Of a stretch of DNA of 64,000 nucleotides, positions 18,554 through 26,581 are shown one piece after another (within the stretch, counting starts at the first letter, position 1; every line of letters begins with the position of its first letter). The translations under genes and the position numbers were made by a program. The notes beneath the pieces were generated by a model. The model ran no database searches, had not been told where the DNA came from, and worked only from the letters and a program-made list of their open reading frames with translations. Source of the stretch: Streptomyces sp. 3214.6 (GTDB lineage: Bacteria; Actinomycetota; Actinomycetes; Streptomycetales; Streptomycetaceae); the NCBI RefSeq assembly GCF_900129855.1, contig NZ_LT670819.1, positions 7,440,001-7,504,000 of the forward strand, read 5' to 3'.

Positions 18554-18573
18554 GCGAGGAAAGGGGCGGGAGG

Positions 18574-18595
18574 GGGGAGGGGAAGGCCCCTCCCC
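18574..18595 (+). terminator. Terminator hairpin after the methyltransferase gene
   Basis: GGGGAGGGG and CCCCTCCCC form a perfect 9-bp stem with the loop AAGG, 20 nt after the stop codon. Confidence 0.8.
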
Positions 18596-18628
18596 AGGAT
18601 TTGTCCCGTGCAGTCGTACCGTGGGGAC

Positions 18629-19378
18629 ATGGCCGCCCCCGACGCTCCCGCCGCCCTCGCCGAGCTGGACCGGCGGGTCGTGGGCTGTGGGGCGTGTCCT
18701 CGGTTGGTGGAGTGGCGTGAGGAGGTGGCTCGTACCAAGCGGGCGGCCTTCGCCGACTGGACGTACTGGGGGCGGCCCGTGCCCGGGTTCGGGCCGCCCG
18801 ATGCCCGGCTGCTGATCGTCGGGCTCGCTCCGGCCGCGCACGGCGGGAACCGTACGGGCCGTATGTTCACCGGTGACCGTTCCGGGGACGTGCTCTACCA
18901 GGCGCTGTACGACGTGGGACTCGCCTCGCAGCCCACCTCCGTCTCCGTCGGCGACGGACTGGAGCTGTACGGCGTGCGCGTCACCTCGCCCGTGCACTGC
19001 GCGCCGCCCGCCAACAAGCCCACCCCCGGGGAGCGGGACACCTGCCGGCCCTGGCTGGTGCAGGAGCTGCGGCTGCTGCGGCCGACACTGCGTGTGGTCG
19101 TCGTGCTCGGCGCGTTCGGCTGGCAGGCCGCGCTGCCCGCGTTCGCGGAGGCGGGCTGGACGGTGCCCCGGCCTCGACCTGCCTTCGCGCACGGGACCCG
19201 GGTGCCGCTCGCCGACCCGGACGACGGCCCCGGCCTCGACCTTTTCGGCTGCTTCCATGTCAGCCAGCGCAACACCTTCACCGGCCGGCTCACCCCCGGC
19301 ATGCTGCGGGACGTGCTGCACTCGGCCGCACGGGCGGCGGGGCTGGCCGGGACGGCGGGCGATATCGGGGCGACGTAG
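18629..19378 (+). CDS. Family 5 uracil-DNA glycosylase
   Basis: A 249-aa uracil-DNA glycosylase of family 5 (UDGb), which removes uracil and some deaminated purines from DNA in GC-rich actinobacteria. The active-site motif GLAPAAHGGNRTGRMFTGD is clear, followed by VTSPVHCAPPANKPTPGE and HVSQRNTFTG. Four cysteines (CGACPRLVEWREEV near the N-terminus and HCAPP / RDTCRPW later) fit the [4Fe-4S] cluster. The ATG giving MAAPDAPAALAEL has GTGGGG upstream; an in-frame GTG lies at 18608. Together with polA and uvrB it gives the window a repair component. Confidence 0.92.
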   Translation: MAAPDAPAALAELDRRVVGCGACPRLVEWREEVARTKRAAFADWTYWGRPVPGFGPPDARLLIVGLAPAAHGGNRTGRMFTGDRSGDVLYQALYDVGLASQPTSVSVGDGLELYGVRVTSPVHCAPPANKPTPGERDTCRPWLVQELRLLRPTLRVVVVLGAFGWQAALPAFAEAGWTVPRPRPAFAHGTRVPLADPDDGPGLDLFGCFHVSQRNTFTGRLTPGMLRDVLHSAARAAGLAGTAGDIGAT

Positions 19379-19405
19379 GCCCGCGTCGGATCGTACGGTG
19401 CCTCG

Positions 19406-20362
19406 ATGGGCCTGTATCCGGAGATCGAACCGTACGACCACGGCATGCTCGACGTCGGGGACGGCAACCGCGTGTACTGGGAGACCTGTGGGAACCCGCG
19501 GGGCAAGCCCGCCCTGGTGTTGCACGGGGGGCCGGGTTCCGGGAGCGCGCCGTACTTCCGGCGGCTCTTCGACCCCGCCGCGTACCGGATCGTGCTGCTG
19601 GACCAGCGCGGGTGCGGGCGGTCCACCCCGCATGCGAGTGCGTACGACACCGACATGAGCGTCAACACGACGGCTCACCTCCTCGCCGATCTGGAGTCGC
19701 TGCGGCGATGGTTGGGGATCGGGCGGTGGCTGGTGTGGGGTGTGTCGTGGGGGTCGGTGCTGGGGCTGCGGTATGCGCAGACGCATCCCGGGGTGGTGAG
19801 CGAGCTGGTGCTGACAGGGGTCGCGACGGGGTCCGATGCCGAGGTGGACCTGTTGACCAGGGGGTTGGGGAAGGTGTTCCCGGAGGCGTTCGAGGGGTTC
19901 CTGGCTGGGCTGCCGGAGGGCGAGGCACGGGCCGGTAACCTGGCGGCCGCATACAACCGGCTGCTGGAATCGCCCGATCCCGAGGTGCGGGAGCGGGCGG
20001 CGGGGGCGTGGACGGACTGGGAGACGGCGACGATTCCGGCGCCGCCGCGGTCCGTCGAGCGGTTCGAGGACCCGGTGTTCCGGCTGGGCTTCGCCCGTAC
20101 CGTCACCCACTACTGGGGCAACGGTCACTTCCTGGACGGAGAGGGCGCCGTGCTGGCGGACGCTCATCTCCTCAAGGGCGTCCCGGGCACCCTCGTGCAG
20201 GGCAGCCTCGACTTCGGCAACCTTCTCGGCACCGTGTGGCGGCTCCATCACGCCTGGCCGGGCTGCGAGTTGGTGGTCGTGGACGAGGCGGGGCACGACG
20301 TGGGGGCGCCGGGCGTGGCGGAGGCGCTGGTCGAGGCCACCGACAGGTACGCCCGGCGCTGA
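19406..20362 (+). CDS. pip: Proline iminopeptidase (peptidase S33)
   Basis: A 318-aa alpha/beta-hydrolase that releases N-terminal proline from peptides. Signatures are LHGGPGSG (oxyanion region), LLDQRGCGRSTPHA and the nucleophile elbow GVSWGSVLGLRYAQTHP. The acid is probably in VQGSLDFGN and the catalytic His in DEAGHDVGAPG. The ATG at 19406 fits the family N-terminus MGLYPEIEPYDHGMLDV. Length and motifs match bacterial prolyl aminopeptidase. It lies 27 nt after the glycosylase gene. Confidence 0.92.
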   Translation: MGLYPEIEPYDHGMLDVGDGNRVYWETCGNPRGKPALVLHGGPGSGSAPYFRRLFDPAAYRIVLLDQRGCGRSTPHASAYDTDMSVNTTAHLLADLESLRRWLGIGRWLVWGVSWGSVLGLRYAQTHPGVVSELVLTGVATGSDAEVDLLTRGLGKVFPEAFEGFLAGLPEGEARAGNLAAAYNRLLESPDPEVRERAAGAWTDWETATIPAPPRSVERFEDPVFRLGFARTVTHYWGNGHFLDGEGAVLADAHLLKGVPGTLVQGSLDFGNLLGTVWRLHHAWPGCELVVVDEAGHDVGAPGVAEALVEATDRYARR

Positions 20363-20373
20363 CGCCGCTCGGG

Positions 20374-21831
20374 TCAGACGATGCGGGCCGCGGCGAGCGG
20401 CCGTGACGAGACGGGGTGGGCACCGTCCCGGTCGGTGTTGACGCCCCACCGGTAGCGGGAGAACTCCCCGGTGGCGTTGGAGGCATAGAACATCATGTGG
20501 CCGATGCCGACGCCCTGGAACTGTTCTTCCTTCACGAGGCTGACCATGCGGGTGTCGGGGTACTTGGGGTAGTTGGTCAGCGCGTACACGCCGTGCGGTT
20601 CGGCCGTGCAGTCGACCACTTCGACGGCGTACTGGGTCTCTCCGGTGAAGTCCCCGACTCCGCTGAAGACGCCCTTGACCTCGCGGACCATGACGATGTG
20701 GCCGGTGCTGCCCTCGACGTCGCCGCTGTAGTCCACGGCGATGAGGTCGCCGGGCCGAAGGTCCGTGACCTTGCGGATCTGCTGGAAACGGGGGCCGGCG
20801 GTGCCGCTGGCGAAGGCCTGGCGGTAGTCGGCGGCTTCGGGGATGCGGTCCTGGAAGTACTGGGTGAAGTAGGCGTCGGTGGCCCATCCGTAGGTGTGGT
20901 TCAGCACGCGGGTGACGAAGGACGAGCAGCGGGCCAGCGCGATCCAGCTGGACAGGTCGTCGGGGGTGCCCCAGGTGAGGCTGGACGGGGAGCCGATGAA
21001 GTAGACGTTGTTGAGTCGGGCCGTGCGGCCGCTGATCAGGGAGACTTCGTCGGCGTCGAGGGCGCGGCCGTAGGCGCGGACGTCGTCGACGGCGCCCTTG
21101 AACTGGTTGACGTATGCGCCGCTCCAGCGGGCCCGGCCTATGTTGAAGCCCTGGGGCGCCGCCCATGACAGGGTGGCGTCGGCGGTGCCTTCGAGTACGC
21201 CGTTCACATAGAGGTGGACGCGGGCGCCGTCCCACACTCCGGTCAGGTGGGTCCACTTGCCGAGCACGGGGGCGGTGGTGCCGAGGGCGGAGATCTTGAC
21301 GCTCTGGTCCTCGGCGCGCACCTTGAACGCCCAGGCACCGGCCGCGTCGTCGTACTGGAGCAGGAAGCGGCTGCAGCCGGTGCCGTCCTGGCTGACCGCC
21401 GTGTACATCTTCGTCAGGACGGCGTCGTTCGCGAGGCGTACCCAGGCGGAGACCGTGAACGCGGTCGTGGTGTCGAGTACGGAGGCGGTCGCGGCGTAGG
21501 CCTCGTTCAGGGTGAGTTCGCCGCCTGCCCGCAGGGTCGTCCAGCTCGCGCCCGGGCCGAGGGTGACGGGGTGGTCGCGGCCGGAGAGGTCGGCGCCGGA
21601 TCCGTCGAGGGGCCAGTGACCGCTCAGGCCGGTGGGCAGGTGGCCGGCCGCCAGGAGACGCTGGTACTGGACCATGCGCTCGGCCTCGGCGAGATGCGGT
21701 ACGCCGACCGGTGTGAACGGGGTGTCCAGTGGGGCGGCGGCGGCCGCGCTCCCGGCGCCGCCGATCACGCCGGTCACCGCGCCCGCCCCCACGAGTGCGG
21801 CCCCGCTCAACAGCCCACGTCTGCTGACCAT
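20374..21831 (-). CDS. Secreted LamG-domain protein with papain-like (NlpC/P60 or CHAP) region
   Basis: A 485-aa exported protein. The N-terminus SRRGLLSGAALVGAGAV has a twin-arginine followed by a hydrophobic stretch and AAAAA, suggesting Tat export. Residues about 65-270 form a LamG/concanavalin-like jellyroll (HWPLDGSGADLSGRDHPV, VSAWVRLAND, THLTGVWDGARVHLYVNGVL, DVRAYGRALDADE). The C-terminal region has a candidate Cys in ALARCSSFVTRVLNHTYG and a candidate His in STGHIVMVREV, preceded by LRPGDLIAVDY, as in papain-like wall hydrolases. Substrate is unknown. It is downstream of the GntR gene but may be independent. Confidence 0.75.
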   Translation of the reverse strand: MVSRRGLLSGAALVGAGAVTGVIGGAGSAAAAAPLDTPFTPVGVPHLAEAERMVQYQRLLAAGHLPTGLSGHWPLDGSGADLSGRDHPVTLGPGASWTTLRAGGELTLNEAYAATASVLDTTTAFTVSAWVRLANDAVLTKMYTAVSQDGTGCSRFLLQYDDAAGAWAFKVRAEDQSVKISALGTTAPVLGKWTHLTGVWDGARVHLYVNGVLEGTADATLSWAAPQGFNIGRARWSGAYVNQFKGAVDDVRAYGRALDADEVSLISGRTARLNNVYFIGSPSSLTWGTPDDLSSWIALARCSSFVTRVLNHTYGWATDAYFTQYFQDRIPEAADYRQAFASGTAGPRFQQIRKVTDLRPGDLIAVDYSGDVEGSTGHIVMVREVKGVFSGVGDFTGETQYAVEVVDCTAEPHGVYALTNYPKYPDTRMVSLVKEEQFQGVGIGHMMFYASNATGEFSRYRWGVNTDRDGAHPVSSRPLAAARIV

Positions 21832-21897
21832 GTTGGTGTTCTCCGTCCCGTTTCTGCGAATCTCCTGTCGGACACCTGTCCGAAGAGTCGGCAGAGT

Positions 21898-22644
21898 CTA
21901 GGCGGAAGACCGGGTGGAAGATTGAGCGGACGGTTGTGCGGACGGTTGTGCGGACGGCTCTTGGGACGGCTCTGAGGGCGTGGTGTCGGCCGATGTCCCG
22001 AAGAGGTGTCGCACGGTGGAGCGGTAGTTGGCCTGCACGTGGTTCAGGGCGTGGGTGCGGGCGCGCTCGGGGTCGCCGGAGGCGATGGCGTCGTAGAGCT
22101 CCTGGTGTTCGGTGAGGAGTTGGGGCCATTCCTCGTTGCGTCGGGTGAGCCATTGCAGGCGGCCGCCGACCGGTTCCATGACGGAGATCAGCAGGGTGTT
22201 GCCGGCCATGGCGAGGAGGCGGTCGTGGAAGCGGGTGTTGATGTCGGTGATCGCTTCGGCGTCCCCGGTCTCGGTGGCGTGTGCCGCGCTCGCCAGCAGT
22301 TCCCGCAGGTCGGCGAGGTCCTCCGGGGTGGCGCGGGCGGCGGCCAGTCCGGCCGCGTACACCTCCAACGCCTCGCGCAGTTCGAAGAGTTCCTTCACGT
22401 CGGTGGGGCTCAGTCGCCGTACGACCGTGCGGCGGGGGGTTTCGAACAGGACGAAGCCCTCGGCGACCAGTGCCCGGATGGCCTCCCGGACGGGAACCCT
22501 GGAGACACCGAACCGGTCGGCCAGCTCCCGTTCGACGAGCCGGTCGCCGGGGCGCAGTCGACCGGCGATGATCTCCTGCCGCAGGGTTACCAGGACGCGC
22601 TCGCGCACCGCTCCGATCGGTTCGACCGGTTCGATCTTCGTCAT
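21898..22644 (-). CDS. GntR family transcriptional regulator (FCD domain)
   Basis: A 248-aa FadR-type regulator. The winged HTH spans about residues 10-75 (LRQEIIAGRLRPGDRLVERE, FGVSRVPVREAIRALVAEG). The all-helical FCD domain follows, with the metal/ligand-binding pattern DINTRFHDRLLAMAGN and LTEHQELYDAIASGDPERAR. The C-terminal tail is a Gln-Pro-Ser repeat (QPSAQPSAQ) encoded by a GGACGGTTGTGC repeat. It is divergent from an NCS1 permease, and a 16-bp palindrome between them is the likely operator. The ligand is unknown. Confidence 0.9.
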   Translation of the reverse strand: MTKIEPVEPIGAVRERVLVTLRQEIIAGRLRPGDRLVERELADRFGVSRVPVREAIRALVAEGFVLFETPRRTVVRRLSPTDVKELFELREALEVYAAGLAAARATPEDLADLRELLASAAHATETGDAEAITDINTRFHDRLLAMAGNTLLISVMEPVGGRLQWLTRRNEEWPQLLTEHQELYDAIASGDPERARTHALNHVQANYRSTVRHLFGTSADTTPSEPSQEPSAQPSAQPSAQSSTRSSA

Positions 22645-22735
22645 GGGCCCATCTTCTCCGATGCGAGGGGGCTTTTACGGAGCCGTAACAGGAAGGACAT
22701 CGGTCAGAACGCTTGACGGCGGGACCATGTCGCCA

Positions 22736-22751
22736 GTTTGGTATACCAAAC
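22736..22751. promoter_or_regulatory. Palindromic GntR-type operator
   Basis: GTTTGGTATACCAAAC is a perfect 16-bp palindrome in the 153-bp gap between the GntR gene and the permease gene. The GTATAC core agrees with FadR-subfamily sites of the TNGTNNNACNA type. TTGACG at 22713-22718 is a possible -35, with the palindrome lying where the -10 would be. Confidence 0.7.
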
Positions 22752-22797
22752 GTTCGGCCCAGCAGTCCTCCTCTGTCCCCTTGCCCATGGAGGCACC

Positions 22798-24279
22798 GTG
22801 TCCCTCGCCGACAGCGCCGAAGCCACCGGCGCACCAGCGTTCGTCCCTGACCCCCGGCTCACCAACGAAGACCTCGCGCCCGCCGAGCAGCGGAACTGGA
22901 AGGTCTTCGACCTCTTCGCCATGTGGATGTCGGACGTCCACAACCTCGGCAACTACACCTTCGCCGCCGGCCTGCTGGTCCTCGGCATGAACGTGTGGCA
23001 GATTTTCACATCCCTCCTCGTCGGCTTCGTGCTCATCTACATCGGCATGAACTGGATGGGGAAGATCGGCCAGCGCCACGGTGTGCCCTTCCCGGTGGTC
23101 AGCCGCATCAGCTTCGGCGTCTGGGGCGCCAACATCCCGGCCCTCATCCGCGCCGTGATCGCCATCATGTGGTACGGCATCCAGACCTACCTCGCCTCCG
23201 TCGCCGTCAACGTGATGCTGCTGGCGGCCTGGCCGGGCCTGGAGTCCTGGACGCACAGCTCCTTCCTGGGCCTCGACGCGCTCGGCTGGGTGTCCTTCCT
23301 GTCCCTCTGGCTGATCCAGGCGCTGATCATCAGCCAGGGCATGGAGTCGGTGCGCAAGTTCCAGGACTTCTGCGGTCCGGCGATCTGGCTGGTGATGATC
23401 GCGCTGGCGATCTGGGTCCTTTCCAAGGCCGGCTGGACCATCTCGCTCACCTCCACCCCGCACCCCGTCTCCGTGGGCGAGCAGTGGCGGCAGTGGTTCG
23501 GCGCGATCGGACTGATCCTCGCCACGTACGGCACGCTGATGTTGAACTTCTGCGACTTCTCCCGCTTCGCACCCGACTACAAGACGGTCCGCCGCGGCAA
23601 CTTCTGGGGGCTGCCGCTCAACTCGACGGCGTTCGTGGTCGTCTCCGTGATCGTCACCGCCGGCTCGCTGGAGGTGTTCGGCGAGGCCATCACCGATCCG
23701 GCGGAGCTGGTCGCCAAGGTCGGCAACACCTGGGTGCTGGTCCTGGGCGCGCTCACCTTCGCCATCGCCACCATGGGCGTCAACATCGTCGCCAACTTCG
23801 TCTCGCCGGCGTACGACCTCGCCAACGTCTGGCCGCAGAAGATCAGCTTCAAGGTCGGCGGCATGATCAGCACGGTCGCCGCACTGGTCGTCACCCCCTG
23901 GAACCTCTTCTCCAACCCGACCGTCGTCAACTACTTCCTCGGCGGCCTCGGCGCGTTCCTCGGCCCCCTGTTCGGCGTGATCATGGTCGACTACTACTGG
24001 GTCAAGCGCGGCCGCGTCGACGTCAACGAACTGTTCGACGCCACCCCCGGATCCCGCTACTACTACCGCAAGGGCGTCAACCCCAAGGCGCTGTGGGCGT
24101 TCCTGCCCTCCGCGGCGGTCGCGGCGGTGCTCGCGCTGGTGAAGACGTTCAGCGACGTGGCCCCGTACTCCTGGTTCATCGGGACGGCCCTCGGGGCCGG
24201 CCTGTACCTGCTGCTGTGCCGCAGCGAGCGGACGGCAGGGTCCTTGGCGACCGCTACCGACAAGCCCGTGGAGGTCTGA
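22798..24279 (+). CDS. NCS1 family nucleobase/hydantoin/allantoin permease
   Basis: A 493-aa permease of the nucleobase:cation symporter-1 family with about 12 membrane helices. The hallmark N-terminal region is LAPAEQRNWKVFDLFAMWMSD followed by HNLGNYTFAAGLLVLG. Later motifs are FPVVSRISFGVWGANIPALI, MWYGIQTYLAS and LMLNFCDFSRFAPDYK. The GTG at 22798 has GGAGG just upstream; an in-frame ATG at 22738 lies inside the operator and is rejected. It probably imports a hydantoin, allantoin or similar heterocycle, given the racemase-family gene that follows 5 nt after its stop and the divergent GntR gene. Confidence 0.9.
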   Translation: MSLADSAEATGAPAFVPDPRLTNEDLAPAEQRNWKVFDLFAMWMSDVHNLGNYTFAAGLLVLGMNVWQIFTSLLVGFVLIYIGMNWMGKIGQRHGVPFPVVSRISFGVWGANIPALIRAVIAIMWYGIQTYLASVAVNVMLLAAWPGLESWTHSSFLGLDALGWVSFLSLWLIQALIISQGMESVRKFQDFCGPAIWLVMIALAIWVLSKAGWTISLTSTPHPVSVGEQWRQWFGAIGLILATYGTLMLNFCDFSRFAPDYKTVRRGNFWGLPLNSTAFVVVSVIVTAGSLEVFGEAITDPAELVAKVGNTWVLVLGALTFAIATMGVNIVANFVSPAYDLANVWPQKISFKVGGMISTVAALVVTPWNLFSNPTVVNYFLGGLGAFLGPLFGVIMVDYYWVKRGRVDVNELFDATPGSRYYYRKGVNPKALWAFLPSAAVAAVLALVKTFSDVAPYSWFIGTALGAGLYLLLCRSERTAGSLATATDKPVEV

Positions 24280-24284
24280 GAAGC

Positions 24285-25007
24285 GTGCGGAACGTGCGGA
24301 TCGTCGTCACCAACTGCAACACCACGCAGGAGATGACCGAGGAGATCGTACGAGGTGCCCGGGCCGCGGCAGGTCCGGGCACCACCGTGATCGGCCTGAC
24401 CCCCGACTGGGGACCCGAGTCGGCGGAGGGCTGGCTCGACAGCTATCTCTCGGCCGCGGCCGTCATGGATCGCCTGCGCACCTACGACGGCCCGCCCTAC
24501 GACGCCGTCGTCATGGCTGGCTTCGGTGAGCACGGCCGCGAGGGCGTACGGGAGCTGGTCGACGTGCCCGTCGTCGACATCACCGAGGCCGCGGCCCATC
24601 TGGCCTGTCTGCTGGGCCGCCGCTACGGCGTCGTCACCACCCTGGAACGGTCCTGCGGCCAGATCGAGGACAGCCTGGAACTGGCGGGGGTGGGCCGTAA
24701 CTGCGCCGCTGTCGTCGGCACCGGTCTCGGCGTTCTCGACCTGGGCGACGCCGACCGCACGGAGGCGGCCTTCCTCGCGGCCGCCGAGCGGGCCCGTCAA
24801 GCCGGCGCCGAAGTGCTGGTGCTCGGCTGCGCCGGCATGACGGGGCTGCAGCAGGCGGTGGGAGACAAACTCGGCCTTCCGGTCGTCGACGGCGTCGGGG
24901 CGGCGGTGAAGTTGGCTGAGGCACTGGTGGGACTGGGCCTGACGACCAGCCGCGCGGGGAGCTTCGCAAAGCCGGTACCGAAACGACGCGTGTGGCGCGC
25001 CGAGTAG
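24285..25007 (+). CDS. Asp/Glu/hydantoin racemase family protein lacking one catalytic Cys
   Basis: A 240-aa member of the Asp/Glu/hydantoin racemase superfamily. The N-terminus RIVVTNCNTTQEMTEEI is the family NPNTT-like motif and VLVLGCAGMTGLQQAV carries the second catalytic Cys. At the position of the first catalytic Cys (ACFGD or ACFDDP in characterised hydantoin and allantoin racemases) the sequence reads MAGFGEHG, with Gly. Two-base racemisation would therefore be impaired; a one-cysteine chemistry such as decarboxylation or isomerisation is possible. It starts 5 nt after the permease stop with GGAGG in the permease end, so the two are translationally linked. Confidence 0.85.
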   Translation: MRNVRIVVTNCNTTQEMTEEIVRGARAAAGPGTTVIGLTPDWGPESAEGWLDSYLSAAAVMDRLRTYDGPPYDAVVMAGFGEHGREGVRELVDVPVVDITEAAAHLACLLGRRYGVVTTLERSCGQIEDSLELAGVGRNCAAVVGTGLGVLDLGDADRTEAAFLAAAERARQAGAEVLVLGCAGMTGLQQAVGDKLGLPVVDGVGAAVKLAEALVGLGLTTSRAGSFAKPVPKRRVWRAE

Positions 25008-25401
25008 CGAAGGACCGTGAAGCGGCGGATACGGGGAGGACGGGCGAGCGGCGAAGCGCCCGCGGGGGCAGCGGGGCAGCGGGGCAGCAGGGGCTGCGGA
25101 GCCGCAGGTCGGTGGGGCCGTAGACGCAGGGGCTGTGAAGCCGCAGGTCGGTAGGGCCGGGGAGTCGTATGGTCGCAGCACCGCAGCACCGCAGCACCGC
25201 AGCACCGCAGCACCGCAGCACCGCAGCACCGCAGCACCGCAGCACCGCAGCACCGCAGCACCGCAGCACCGCAGCACCGCACCGCAGGGCCGTAGCCCGC
25301 AGGGTCGCCAGGGGCCGCGCGGTTGTCGGGCCGGGCGCGCGATCGTCGGGCCGAGCGGGCGGGGACGCACGGGAGTGGCCCCGGGGCGGTGACGGGGCGG
25401 T
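25008..25401. repeat. Repeat-rich intergenic region with 13 perfect GCAGCACC copies
   Basis: Between two convergent genes lies a low-complexity tract. Positions 25175-25278 are exactly 13 uninterrupted copies of the octamer GCAGCACC (104 bp). Upstream are GGGGCAGC repeats (about 25065-25090) and two copies of a 16-bp AGCCGCAGGTCGGTRG motif. Open frames through it encode only CCGAAVLR-type repeats and are not genes. Confidence 0.95.
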
Positions 25402-25647
25402 TCACGGGGACTCCTTGGGGCCGGGTGCCCGTGGGGCGCGGCCCTTTCGGAACTCCTCGTCACGCTCGGCCGCCTCGACCCGCTCGACGCGGTAGAGGCG
25501 CACCTGCGGTGCGGCCCGCGCGCGCGGATCGACGCTGAGCCGGTCCGGCGGCCCCAGCAGCCGGTGCACCAGCGCGCCCGTCCATCCCCGCATCCGCAGG
25601 CCGGCCAGCGACACGTACCGCCGTCCGTCTTCCACACACCTCTCCAC
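25402..25647 (-). CDS. Small hypothetical protein with an RRGW-type DNA-binding-like motif
   Basis: An 81-aa protein (VERCVEDGRRYVSLAGLRMR). The core GWTGALVHRLLGPPDRLSVDP followed by VRLYRVERVEAAERDEEF matches a short motif I have seen in many Streptomyces hypotheticals, where it resembles a small HTH-like module. I cannot name a function. The GTG at 25647 has GGGGAG 7 nt upstream; an internal GTG at 25635 is possible. It is divergent from another orphan gene. Confidence 0.6.
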   Translation of the reverse strand: MERCVEDGRRYVSLAGLRMRGWTGALVHRLLGPPDRLSVDPRARAAPQVRLYRVERVEAAERDEEFRKGRAPRAPGPKESP

Positions 25648-25869
25648 AGACCCGCTCCCCCCGTCGCACTTCCGTCGTGACGCACTGTGACGACACCTCC
25701 CATTGAAGCGCGCCCCACTGACAATCGCCTCGCGACGGATAACCGTTGGACAACCCCGCCCCTCCCTCGCCAGGCTTCCTCCCGTGCGGAGCAAGCGTCT
25801 CGGCCGTTTCACGGCGGCGGACTTCTTATGGGCCACGCCGGAAGTCCCGGCGGGCCCCGGAGGTCTGCC

Positions 25870-26247
25870 ATGTCCCGAACCGTCCATCACGTCCGCCCCC
25901 GACACCGCGTCAACCCTGCTCACTGGCCGGCCGAGAGCCTGAACCTGGACACCGGCCACCGTCTCGTCGCACTCCGCTACAGCGCGCAGGAACTGACTCG
26001 TGCGCGGCGCGAGCGGCGTCGCCCGCTCCCCGTCCAACTGGCACACACGTTCTGCGCCTACACCTATCCCCGGTCCCTGAACGCGCAGGTCGACGGCCCG
26101 TACGAGTCCCGTGCGCGCGCCGCTCTGGCCGTGTTCCGCTCGACCGCCCGCAACCGCCTCCGGGCGGCCTCGCCCGGCGCTCTCCTCTCCGTGGCCGAGG
26201 AACTGGACCACCCGCCGACCCGTCACCGCCACCAAGACCTGTGGTAA
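25870..26247 (+). CDS. Hypothetical basic protein
   Basis: A 125-aa basic protein starting MSRTVHHVRPRHRVNPAHWP. A conserved-looking centre (QLAHTFCAYTYPRSLNAQV) and a C-terminal helical region are visible, with no recognised domain. CGGAGG lies before the ATG. It is followed immediately by a MITE-like element and sits among other orphan genes, suggesting an accessory pocket. Coding potential is supported by GC-rich third positions. Confidence 0.55.
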   Translation: MSRTVHHVRPRHRVNPAHWPAESLNLDTGHRLVALRYSAQELTRARRERRRPLPVQLAHTFCAYTYPRSLNAQVDGPYESRARAALAVFRSTARNRLRAASPGALLSVAEELDHPPTRHRHQDLW

Positions 26248-26256
26248 CTGGGCCCC

Positions 26257-26479
26257 AGGGCCTGTCCGGCGGATCATGCCGCAGACGTGGGGGATGGCAC
26301 GCCCTCCCCCACTCTCGGCTTCGCTCGAGCGGGAGGTGCCCCAACCGGCGTTGTCGTCGGTTGCCGCCGCTCCGCCTCGACGCCCTCCTCCGCCTTGCAG
26401 GTGGACGCACCATTCCCCGCTCACCCGCGTCGATCAGGCGCCGCTGCTTTCCTGCGACTTGATCCGCCGGACAAGCCCT
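26257..26479. mobile_element. MITE-like element with 20-bp terminal inverted repeats
   Basis: A 223-bp non-coding element bounded by AGGGCCTGTCCGGCGGATCA at the left (26257-26276) and its inverted copy TGATCCGCCGGACAAGCCCT at the right (26460-26479), 19 of 20 matching. No transposase is encoded and no clear target duplication is visible. Its first 73 bp recur inverted at 37650-37722 with 70 of 73 identical, proving it is a dispersed repeat. It probably depends on a transposase encoded elsewhere, perhaps of the IS5 group; that is inference. Confidence 0.75.
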
Positions 26480-26581
26480 CGTTCGTTTCTGGCCGGAAAT
26501 GCGCTCTTTCGTTACCAAGAATGCCCAATCACCCTGTGACCAGGGGCGACAGGCGATTCGGCGGGGCGAGGGGGAGCCGCG

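Noticed and set aside
17645..22834. 1729-codon open frame on the minus strand
   Set aside because: It runs through several well-supported genes on both strands and encodes Arg/Pro/His-rich sequence. A GC-rich artefact.
25169..25495. CRISPR-like array or repeat protein at the GCAGCACC tract
   Set aside because: The unit is 8 bp with no spacers, and no cas genes are present. Frames give only short repeated residues without start signals.
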